Shown: one piece after another, positions 1 through 5,903 of the stretch
Layout: the number at the start of each line of letters is the position of its first letter
Position numbering within the stretch: position 1 is the first letter of the stretch
From: Methanofastidiosum sp.
GTDB lineage: Archaea > Methanobacteriota_B > Thermococci > Methanofastidiosales > Methanofastidiosaceae
Reading direction: 5' to 3'
NCBI GenBank assembly: GCA_013329085.1
Contig: DUKX01000133.1
Location: 1-6,287 of the forward strand
DNA length: 6,287 nucleotides
Program-made: the position numbers and the translations under genes
Notes under the pieces: generated by a model
Told to the model about the DNA's origin: nothing
Database searches by the model: none
Seen by the model: the letters and a program-made list of their open reading frames with translations, nothing else

Positions 1-1287
1 ATACAGTTTAGACGGCTTTTATTGTCTATGAAAAATCTGCTGGAAAGCGCATTCAAGAGAGAGGATATCCAAGGGGATATTCCATCCTTCCAAGCACTAA
101 CAACAGCCCTTTCAGCGACAATTGGGACTGGTAATATTGCAGGTGTTGCCACAGCTATTGTCATGGGTGGTCCAGGAGCACTTTTCTGGATGTGGGTAAC
201 ATCTATTGTAGGCATGGCTACTAAATTCTCTGAAGTTGTTTTAGGTGTTAAGTACAGGGAGAAAAATCCAGATGGTGAATTTTCCGGGGGGCCTATGTAC
301 TATATCCAGAAAGGATTCAAAGAGAGATATAATATTGATGCAAAAGCATTGGCAATTCTATTCTCTGTTTTTGGGATCATAGCATCCTTTGGTATAGGTA
401 GTATGGCACAGGCAAATTCTGTTATTTTAGCCATAATTTCTAATATGGGCAAAGGTAGTGCAATCTCGATACCTATTTTTGGTGAGGTATTTACGGCCTC
501 GGCAATTCTTGGGATAGTTTTAGTAATTCTTACTGCTCTTGTCATCTTTGGAGGTATCAGAAGGATAGGAGAAGTCACATCATACCTTGTGCCTTTCATG
601 AGCGTATTATATATTATAGCTGCTTTAGCTATTATCTTAATCCACTATGATAGAATCCCTTATGTATTTGCATCTGTTGTTGGATATGCATTTTCCCCGA
701 CAGCATTTACTGGGGGGGTTGCCGGATTTGCAGTTTCCAGAGCAATTAGATTTGGAATAGCAAGAGGGATATTTTCAAACGAGGCGGGATTGGGAAGTGC
801 ACCAATAGCACATGCCGCAGCAAAAACTCCCCATCCAGTAAGACAAGGAACACTGGCTATAGTTGAAGTATTTATTGATACAATTATCCTGTGTTCAATG
901 ACTGGATTTGTTATACTTGAAAGTAATCTTGATATATGGGGTGGAAATCTTACTTCCTCAGCCTTGACAAGCGCAGCATTTGCCCAGACCCTCGGTATAT
1001 TTGGAACTGTCGTAATAGTCCTATGCTCTATCTTATTTGGGTATTCAACTATCCTTGGGTGGTCTTACTATGGCGAAAAATGCTTTGAATATCTTTTCGG
1101 GGTTAAGAAAAAATATCTGTATAAGATAGTCTTCTTATTCACTGTATTTTTTGGATCTGTTACCTATGTCGATGTAGTATGGAACATATCAGATATGTTT
1201 AACGGGCTCATGGCAATTCCTAACTTAATCGCTTTAGTAGCCTTGGGTGGAATTGTAGTTGGTGAAGTAAAAAACTATTTTAGATAA
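1..1287 (+). CDS. AGCS-family sodium:alanine/glycine symporter, 5' end missing
   Basis: This is a membrane carrier of the amino acid carrier protein (AGCS, alanine/glycine:cation symporter) family, which imports alanine or glycine with Na+. The frame is open from base 1, and the first codons (IQFRRL) look like the family's conserved stretch before the FQAL motif. The in-frame TTG at 22 and ATG at 28 are therefore internal, and the true start, with the first membrane helix and roughly 50-70 residues, lies upstream. Counting from the first codon of the window, family signatures are ATIGTGNIAGVATA (39-52), GGPMYY (96-101), FSNEAGLGSAPIAHAA (258-273), HPVRQG (278-283), FGYSTILGWSYYGEK (346-360) and DMFNGLMAIPNLIAL (398-412). 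Many hydrophobic helices lie between these. The C-terminus is intact. The nitroreductase gene follows after 12 bases, so the two are probably co-transcribed, but a functional link is not evident. The exact substrate is inferred from the family only. Confidence 0.93.
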   Translation: MQFRRLLLSMKNLLESAFKREDIQGDIPSFQALTTALSATIGTGNIAGVATAIVMGGPGALFWMWVTSIVGMATKFSEVVLGVKYREKNPDGEFSGGPMYYIQKGFKERYNIDAKALAILFSVFGIIASFGIGSMAQANSVILAIISNMGKGSAISIPIFGEVFTASAILGIVLVILTALVIFGGIRRIGEVTSYLVPFMSVLYIIAALAIILIHYDRIPYVFASVVGYAFSPTAFTGGVAGFAVSRAIRFGIARGIFSNEAGLGSAPIAHAAAKTPHPVRQGTLAIVEVFIDTIILCSMTGFVILESNLDIWGGNLTSSALTSAAFAQTLGIFGTVVIVLCSILFGYSTILGWSYYGEKCFEYLFGVKKKYLYKIVFLFTVFFGSVTYVDVVWNISDMFNGLMAIPNLIALVALGGIVVGEVKNYFR

Positions 1288-1289
1288 AC

Positions 1290-1294
1290 AGAGG
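1290..1294 (+). promoter_or_regulatory. Ribosome binding site of the nitroreductase gene
   Basis: AGAGG lies five bases before ATG 1300, in the short gap after the symporter stop codon. It matches the 3' end of archaeal 16S rRNA and supports both this start and independent translation initiation within a shared transcript. Confidence 0.7.
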
Positions 1295-1299
1295 CGATT

Positions 1300-1899
1300 A
1301 TGGGCATTGATATAATAAAAAAAAGAAAAACTATAAGAAAATTCAAGGATATCAAAATTGAAATAGAAGATATGAGGACCTTAATTGAAGCGGCGATTCA
1401 GGCGCCATCAGCCCACAATTTTCAACCATGGGAATTTATACTTATTGATTCTAACGAGGTAAAAGAGAAGTTATCCTCTAAGATGGCTTCAACTTGGACG
1501 AATAATCTAATAAAAGACGGTAAACCGCTACATGAGATTCAAGAAAGAATAAGTATGTCAAAGGGGCGAATAAACAATGCTCCGTTTATAATTATTCCAT
1601 GTTTTGATACTTCAAAGATAGAAAAATACGACGATGAAAGAGACAATGCAGAATTTATCATGGGTTTACAGAGCGTGGCCTTGGCTTCGGAGAATATTTT
1701 ACTTAGGGCTACAGAAAAAGGATTTGGAGCATTATGGCTTTGTGCGCCTCTCTTTTGTCCAGAAGATGTGAGAGAAGTTATTGGAATTCCAAATCATATT
1801 TTGCCTCAGGAGATTCTAATAATTGGCATACCAGACGAAGACCCGATAAAGCCAAAAAGAAGAGATCTAAAAGATGTAATACATCACAACAAGTGGTAA
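1300..1899 (+). CDS. Stand-alone nitroreductase-family flavoprotein resembling the FbiB C-terminal domain; putative dehydro-F420 reductase
   Basis: This is a 199-residue, soluble, single-domain nitroreductase-fold protein expected to bind FMN and act as a dimer. FMN-site motifs are KRKTIRKF (8-15), APSAHNFQPWEF (35-46), GFGALWLC (141-148) and IGIPDEDPIKPKRR (175-188). From memory, it aligns almost without gaps to the C-terminal half of mycobacterial FbiB. Shared blocks include the MxxxW...L..DG segment (62-74), the NAPFIIIPCF strand (93-102) and the LFCPEDVREV segment (151-160). In FbiB that domain reduces dehydro-F420 species to F420, and it is fused to the CofE-type glutamyl ligase. Here it stands alone, one base before cofD and upstream of cofC, which strengthens a role in F420 synthesis. 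That role is inferred; a general NAD(P)H or F420H2 nitroreductase is the alternative. The family assignment is much firmer than the substrate. Confidence 0.85.
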   Translation: MGIDIIKKRKTIRKFKDIKIEIEDMRTLIEAAIQAPSAHNFQPWEFILIDSNEVKEKLSSKMASTWTNNLIKDGKPLHEIQERISMSKGRINNAPFIIIPCFDTSKIEKYDDERDNAEFIMGLQSVALASENILLRATEKGFGALWLCAPLFCPEDVREVIGIPNHILPQEILIIGIPDEDPIKPKRRDLKDVIHHNKW

Positions 1900-1900
1900 T

Positions 1901-2812
1901 ATGATAACAGTCCTTTCAGGCGGTGGCGGAGGGGCCAAGTTTGTTGACGGACTTTCTAGTCTGACTCATGATATTTCAGTTATTGCAAATACAGGTGATG
2001 ATATTCAAATTTATGGCCTACATGTATCGCCCGATGTAGATACTATCATGTACGCCCTTTCTGGAAAAATCGATGATAAAAAAGGATGGGGCATAAAAAA
2101 TGACACATTCGTCTGTCAGAAATATCTCAAATCATTGGGGTATGAGGACTGGATAAGCCTGGGCGATAAAGACTTAGCAGTGCACATAAAGAGAACTGAA
2201 CTTCTTAAAGCAGGTAAAACTTTGGCCGAAGTAACATCTGAACTTTGCAAAAGATTTGGAGTAAACATCCCATTAATCCCAATGACAGATGATTATTTTC
2301 AAACACACATTGAGTTAGATAGCAAGACAATTCATTTTGAAGAGTACTATATCAAAAGGCCAGAAGGTAAGATAAAAAATATTATTTATAAAGGCAAAGA
2401 AAAGGCAAAACCATCTGAGGAGTTTCTCAATGCACTTGATATTTCAGATTGGGTAATCCTCCCTCCCTCTAATCCTTTGGTTAGTATAGGTACAATTTTG
2501 TCTTTAAAAGATATAAAGAAGATTATAGGCGAAAAAAAAGTGATAGGTGTATCTCCTCTTATCCAGGGAAGGGCAATTAAGGGGCCCCTAGTTGAGCTCA
2601 TGAAATCATTAGATTATGAAGTAAATTCTTTTGGCGTGGCAAAGTATTATGAGGGGCTATTGGATATATTTATAATCGATACTATGGAATCCGATTTAGC
2701 AGAAAGAATTAGGGGGGAACTTGGTATGGAAGTATTTACAACTGACACCTTGATGAAGACAAGGAGAGATAGAGCAAGGCTTTCTAAGTTCGTCCTCAAT
2801 AGGATGGATTAA
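1901..2812 (+). CDS. cofD: 2-phospho-L-lactate transferase CofD (F420 biosynthesis)
   Basis: CofD transfers the phospholactyl (or phosphoenolpyruvyl) group from the GDP-activated intermediate to Fo (7,8-didemethyl-8-hydroxy-5-deazariboflavin), giving F420-0 or dehydro-F420-0 and GMP in the cytoplasm. At 303 residues it is full length for the family. Signatures in order are the N-terminal glycine loop SGGGGGAKF (6-14), NTGDDI (30-35), VSPDVDT (42-48), LGDKDLAVHIKR (87-98), PMTDD (127-131), PPSNPLVSIGTIL (188-200) and GVSPLIQGRAIKGP (216-229). The glycine loop has Gly at residue 9, where many archaeal CofD proteins have Thr (SGGTG). The gene starts one base after the nitroreductase stop and ends directly against the ATG of cofC. 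No clear ribosome binding site precedes it, so translational coupling to the upstream gene is likely. The assignment is secure; which C3 donor is used in vivo is not shown by the sequence. Confidence 0.96.
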   Translation: MITVLSGGGGGAKFVDGLSSLTHDISVIANTGDDIQIYGLHVSPDVDTIMYALSGKIDDKKGWGIKNDTFVCQKYLKSLGYEDWISLGDKDLAVHIKRTELLKAGKTLAEVTSELCKRFGVNIPLIPMTDDYFQTHIELDSKTIHFEEYYIKRPEGKIKNIIYKGKEKAKPSEEFLNALDISDWVILPPSNPLVSIGTILSLKDIKKIIGEKKVIGVSPLIQGRAIKGPLVELMKSLDYEVNSFGVAKYYEGLLDIFIIDTMESDLAERIRGELGMEVFTTDTLMKTRRDRARLSKFVLNRMD

Positions 2813-3466
2813 ATGGCCTTACCGGTACTTCTCCCTTTAAAATATGTCAATTTTTCTAAATCTAGGCTTAATGAAATTTTAGGTCAAAATAAAAAACATC
2901 TTGTCATCGCACTTCTAGAAGACATGATCGCATTACTCCAAAAGTTTCCAGAAATTGAGATATATCTTCTTACAAAAAAAGAAAATCTGGATATCATCCC
3001 AAAGGAGCTGGGCGTCAGATTCATCTTTGAAGATGAAAAAGACTTGAATAGAGCTTTGGAAAAGGGCGTGAGTTTCATAAAAGGCAAGGAGAAAAAAGTC
3101 TTAATATTACCGTTGGATTTGCCTTTCATCAATGAAGAGGATATTAAAAAGCTTATTTTTATCGCTAAAGACGAAGGTGGCGCTATATCGCCTTCTTCTA
3201 GAGATGGAACTTCTGCGATAATACTGCCTTTAGATCGGAAATTTAAATTACAATTTGGTGAAAGAAGTTTTCAGAAACATCTGTCTGAATTTGAGAAAAA
3301 GAAGATTCCCTTTCAAATACATTATTCGAAATCTTTGTATTATGATCTAGACACTCCCGAAGATGTCATGAGGGTATTGGATATAAAGAAGGATAGTAAG
3401 GCCTATTCTCTATTAAAGGATATTACCCCTCCAGATTATAATTATGATAATCTAGTTGACAAGTAA
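2813..3466 (+). CDS. cofC: 2-phospho-L-lactate guanylyltransferase CofC (F420 biosynthesis)
   Basis: CofC is a nucleotidyltransferase of the GT-A-like fold. It joins GTP to 2-phospho-L-lactate (or phosphoenolpyruvate in FbiD-type enzymes) to make the GDP-linked substrate of CofD. At 217 residues it is full length. Visible motifs are the N-terminal PLKYVNFSKSRL (8-19) for nucleotide binding, DLNRAL (77-82), LPLDLPFI (99-106) with the conserved metal-binding Asp102, SPSSRDGTSAIIL (126-138), FGERSF (148-153) and DLDTPEDV (178-185). The usual GTNA element reads GTSA here (132-135). A lysine- and tyrosine-rich tail of about 30 residues follows the last motif. The ATG touches the cofD stop codon, and AGGATGG inside the end of cofD is a weak ribosome binding site, so the two genes are probably translated together. 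The next gene begins only after a 75-base gap with its own promoter. Confidence 0.94.
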   Translation: MALPVLLPLKYVNFSKSRLNEILGQNKKHLVIALLEDMIALLQKFPEIEIYLLTKKENLDIIPKELGVRFIFEDEKDLNRALEKGVSFIKGKEKKVLILPLDLPFINEEDIKKLIFIAKDEGGAISPSSRDGTSAIILPLDRKFKLQFGERSFQKHLSEFEKKKIPFQIHYSKSLYYDLDTPEDVMRVLDIKKDSKAYSLLKDITPPDYNYDNLVDK

Positions 3467-3496
3467 TCTATCATTATTCAAAATATTTTGGTGGAC

Positions 3497-3512
3497 CGAA
3501 ACATTTATAAAT
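3497..3512 (+). promoter_or_regulatory. Archaeal BRE/TATA promoter of the dtxR-feoB operon
   Basis: A purine-rich BRE-like CGAAACA (3497-3503) runs into the TATA box TTTATAAAT (3504-3512). With the usual TATA-to-start spacing, transcription would begin at about 3532-3536, leaving only about 6-10 bases before ATG 3542, so the transcript is nearly leaderless. This fits the absence of a ribosome binding site there. The TATA core is itself palindromic, but the BRE is present only on the + strand side, which sets the direction towards dtxR. The start site is inferred from spacing only. Confidence 0.75.
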
Positions 3513-3525
3513 TAGGTCGACCTAA
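3512..3525. promoter_or_regulatory. Putative DtxR-family operator, 14-bp perfect palindrome
   Basis: TTAGGTCGACCTAA is a perfect inverted repeat. Its TTAGG and CCTAA arms match the outer arms of bacterial DtxR/IdeR iron boxes, although the centre is shorter than the classic 19-bp box. It overlaps the last base of the TATA box and lies between it and the predicted start site, where a bound repressor would block TBP/TFB or RNA polymerase. It directly precedes a DtxR-family gene and feoB, so iron-dependent autorepression is the natural reading. No second copy was found by eye in the window. Confidence 0.75.
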
Positions 3526-3541
3526 ACTATTTACTGATATA

Positions 3542-3979
3542 ATGCCAAAACAGGATGTAGAAGAATATTTGGAAGCTATACTCGACATTGTTACAGAGAA
3601 AGAGGTAGCTAAGACAACAGATATTGCTCAAGTTTTGGGCGTTTCACCATCAAGTGTAACAGAGGTCATCCAAAGGCTCAATAAAAACGATTTGATTTTT
3701 TATGAATCTTACAAAGGGGCTAAATTAACAGAAAAGGGATTGAAAATAGCCAATAAAATAAAAAGAAAACACAGGCTAGTCGAAATATTTCTTTCTGATT
3801 ATCTACGCATCAATCCAGATAATGTTCATGCCGAAGCATGCAGAATGGAACACTGCGTTTCAGACGAAGTTACTGACGCTTTGTGCAAAATGATGGGCGG
3901 GCCATCAAAATGTCCATGTGGTAAAGATATACCGAAATGCGATCCTGATAAGGATTGTGATATTTGTAAGAGGCGATAA
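3542..3979 (+). CDS. DtxR-family metal-dependent transcriptional regulator with cysteine-rich tail
   Basis: This is a cytoplasmic DNA-binding repressor of the DtxR/MntR family, 145 residues from ATG 3542. A longer in-frame start (TTG 3488) is rejected because it lies upstream of the TATA box. The winged helix-turn-helix spans about 25-66 (DIAQVLGVSPSSVTEVIQRL, wing, LTEKG). The dimerisation and metal domain follows with HRLVE (77-81) and HAEACRMEH (96-104). By alignment to DtxR, His77, Glu81, His96, Cys100, Glu103 and His104 match its metal ligands, whereas DtxR Met10 is replaced by Glu8. There is no SH3/FeoA-like third domain. Instead, the family's CPHG element reads CPCG, and the tail carries Cys124, 126, 133, 139 and 142. 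The gene is followed four bases later by feoB, whose ribosome binding site is inside its last codons. It probably senses Fe(II) and represses this operon; Mn(II) sensing is the alternative. Confidence 0.92.
   Translation: MPKQDVEEYLEAILDIVTEKEVAKTTDIAQVLGVSPSSVTEVIQRLNKNDLIFYESYKGAKLTEKGLKIANKIKRKHRLVEIFLSDYLRINPDNVHAEACRMEHCVSDEVTDALCKMMGGPSKCPCGKDIPKCDPDKDCDICKRR
3968..3973 (+). promoter_or_regulatory. Ribosome binding site of feoB
   Basis: AAGAGG lies within the final Lys-Arg codons of the dtxR-like gene, ten bases before ATG 3984. It selects this ATG over the second ATG at 3990 and over the upstream in-frame start at 3918, and it suggests translation coupled to the regulator. Confidence 0.7.
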
Positions 3980-3983
3980 AACA

Positions 3984-5894
3984 ATGAGCATGACAATAGC
4001 ACTAGTAGGAAGCCCGAATGTAGGTAAAAGCGTGATATTCTCGCACCTTACTGGTAAGTATGTAACAGTGTCAAATTATCCTGGAACAACAGTTGAGTTG
4101 TCAAGAGGGAAGGGGCTATTAGGAATTAAAAAAGTAGATATTTTAGACGCCCCAGGTTCAAATAGTCTCATTCCAATGTCTGAAGACGAGGAAGTAACTA
4201 GAAATGTATTGATATCTGGGGAGATTGATTATGTGGTCCAGGTAGCAGATGAAAAGAATCTGCAGAGAGCTTTAATGATTTCTTCAGAACTTTCTGAACT
4301 TGGATTACCTTTCATCCTTGTTTTGAACATGGCCGACGAAGCCAGGAGGAAAGGGGTAATAATTGATATTGATAAACTCTCTAAAATACTTGGAGTGCCC
4401 GTCGTTGAAACTGTTGCTGTTGAGGGAAAGGGCATTGCCAAAATGAAAAAATTAATACCCACTTCCTCAAAATCTTATGTTAAAGTAAACTATGGGAAGC
4501 TCGAAGACTCAGTTGAAAAATTAACAAAAATACTTGGAAGTAGAGGAAAAGCTATAATGGCCTTGTCAGACGAATCTTTTGCCGAAAGGATTCTAAAAGA
4601 TAAGAAAAAGATAGAAGAGGTAAAAGAAATAATTAAAAAAGAGAAAGAATCTATTTCAGTACCTCTATTTTATTATATCCGGGAAAAGAGACGGGAAGAG
4701 ACACTCCACATTTTAAGAAAAGTCAAAAATGAAGAGAAGGTTCTTAAAACACAATTATCCGAAAAACTCAGCAATCTAACATTAAATCCAGTTACAGGTA
4801 TACCAATATTCCTTGGCATAGTCTTGCTGCTTTATGAGTTTGTTGGGTACCTTGGGGCCCAGATAATGGTTGAGTTCTTGGAAGAAAAGGTCTTTGGTCA
4901 GATATTGAATCCCGTTTTGATTAGTTTCTTTGATAATTATATCTCTAATGATTTTATATCTAGAATGTTTATAGGGGAGTTTGGGATAATTACAATGGCG
5001 CTGACATATGCCATAGCAATTATATTGCCAATTGTTTTGACATTTTTCATAGCATTTGGACTTCTAGAAGATTCAGGTTATTTTCCAAGGCTTGCAATAA
5101 TGGGCAATAAACCTTTGAAGTTTTTAGGATTAAACGGTAAGGCAATACTTCCGCTTATCTTGGGATGTGGTTGCGTGACCATGGCTACAATCACAGTAAG
5201 AACTTTAGATTCAAAGAAAGAGAGGATAATTGCAACACTTCTATTGGCACTTGGGGTTCCATGCTCTGCTCAAATAGCCGTAATTTTTGCCATGGCTTCA
5301 GCACTTTCTTTCAAAGCATTACTATTTATTTTTTCAGTAGTTCTGCTTCAGTTGATCTTTATTGGTTCATTGTCTTCTAAGATAATCAAAGGCCAGTCCT
5401 CTGACTTCATAATGGAATTGCCACCACTAAGGATTCCAAAGTTTTCAAATATACTCTATAAGACTTTAATGAGGTTAGAATGGTATGTTAAAGAGGTAAT
5501 ACCCATGTTTATACTGGGGACACTATTCCTGTTCTTCTTCAACGAATATAAAATACTCGAGATAATTGAGAGATTATTCTCTCCTGTTGTTGTCAGTTTT
5601 CTAGAACTCCCGAAAGAGGCCGCCAGGGCATTCCTGATGGGATTCTTTAGAAGGGACTACGGAGCGGCAGGATTATTTCAATTGCAAGATATTGGATTAA
5701 TGTCAAACGTTCAGACAGTTGTAAGTCTAATAGTCATAACACTCTTTGTTCCCTGCATTGCAAATTTTTTCGTTATGGTCAAGGAGAGGGGGGCAAAGAT
5801 CGCCACAATGATATTTCTCTTTGTTTTAATATACGCTATACTAATTGGAGGAGTTACAAATATATTTCTTAAATACACTGGAATAATGTTTTAG
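3984..5894 (+). CDS. feoB: FeoB-type ferrous iron transporter with variant core motif
   Basis: FeoB takes up Fe(II) across the cytoplasmic membrane and joins a cytosolic G domain to a membrane core. This protein is 636 residues from ATG 3984. The G domain shows G1 GSPNVGKS (9-16), switch I NYPGTTVE (31-38), G3 DAPG (55-58; usually DLPG), G4 NMAD (115-118) and a likely G5 near 144-150. A charged helical linker (about 165-265) leads to the membrane core from about 271, with LLEDSGYFPRL (360-370), PLILGCGC (390-397) and VPCSAQ (425-430), then VPCIAN (589-594). Cys397, Cys427 and Cys591 match the three cysteines conserved in FeoB cores. The usual GFGCNVPA gate reads GCGCVTMA (394-401), and FFRRDYGAAGLF (554-565) is also unlike enteric FeoB. 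No feoA or feoC gene is in the window. It is probably iron-regulated through the operator upstream of the dtxR-like gene. FeoB family is certain; Fe(II) as substrate is very likely. Confidence 0.95.
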   Translation: MSMTIALVGSPNVGKSVIFSHLTGKYVTVSNYPGTTVELSRGKGLLGIKKVDILDAPGSNSLIPMSEDEEVTRNVLISGEIDYVVQVADEKNLQRALMISSELSELGLPFILVLNMADEARRKGVIIDIDKLSKILGVPVVETVAVEGKGIAKMKKLIPTSSKSYVKVNYGKLEDSVEKLTKILGSRGKAIMALSDESFAERILKDKKKIEEVKEIIKKEKESISVPLFYYIREKRREETLHILRKVKNEEKVLKTQLSEKLSNLTLNPVTGIPIFLGIVLLLYEFVGYLGAQIMVEFLEEKVFGQILNPVLISFFDNYISNDFISRMFIGEFGIITMALTYAIAIILPIVLTFFIAFGLLEDSGYFPRLAIMGNKPLKFLGLNGKAILPLILGCGCVTMATITVRTLDSKKERIIATLLLALGVPCSAQIAVIFAMASALSFKALLFIFSVVLLQLIFIGSLSSKIIKGQSSDFIMELPPLRIPKFSNILYKTLMRLEWYVKEVIPMFILGTLFLFFFNEYKILEIIERLFSPVVVSFLELPKEAARAFLMGFFRRDYGAAGLFQLQDIGLMSNVQTVVSLIVITLFVPCIANFFVMVKERGAKIATMIFLFVLIYAILIGGVTNIFLKYTGIMF

Positions 5895-5898
5895 AGGG
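5893..5898 (+). promoter_or_regulatory. Ribosome binding site of the second DtxR-like gene
   Basis: AGAGGG overlaps the feoB stop codon and lies five bases before ATG 5904. It fixes that start and shows tight operon packing. Confidence 0.7.
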
Positions 5899-5903
5899 AT
5901 TTA

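Larger units (their letters stand above)
3467..3541. other. Intergenic regulatory region between the F420 genes and the iron operon
   Basis: This is the longest gap in the window. It contains three perfect palindromes: AAAATATTTT (3480-3489), the TATA element ATTTATAAAT (3503-3512) and the DtxR-like box (3512-3525). No strong hairpin followed by a T-run, and no long T-run of the kind used for archaeal termination, is seen after cofC. Some read-through from cofC into the iron operon is therefore possible. Confidence 0.7.

Noticed and set aside
22..30. TTG 22 or ATG 28 as the start of the symporter
   Set aside because: The frame is open to base 1 and the codons before them continue the family's conserved region, so the gene is cut by the window edge.
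300..599. 99-residue - strand reading frame, and similar ones at 2386-2601, 2884-3132 and 4229-4462
   Set aside because: All are antisense to genes with clear family signatures and have no promoter or ribosome binding site of their own.
711..717. Run of seven G bases in the symporter gene as a possible frameshift site
   Set aside because: The frame continues through family motifs on both sides, so there is no sign of a frameshift or error.
3480..3489. AAAATATTTT after cofC as a terminator
   Set aside because: The stem is too weak and short and no T-run follows; archaeal termination cannot be supported here.
3488..3541. N-terminal extension of the DtxR-like protein from TTG 3488
   Set aside because: The stretch contains the BRE, TATA box and operator, the extra 18 residues do not resemble DtxR N-termini, and ATG 3542 gives the family's usual start before EEYLEAI.
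3918..3983. N-terminal extension of FeoB from 3918
   Set aside because: It would overlap the regulator's tail by 62 bases; the ribosome binding site at 3968-3973 and the position of the G1 motif support ATG 3984.
5165..5380. 71-residue + strand reading frame inside feoB
   Set aside because: It lies in another frame of a strongly conserved FeoB core region and shows no recognisable domain or ribosome binding site.
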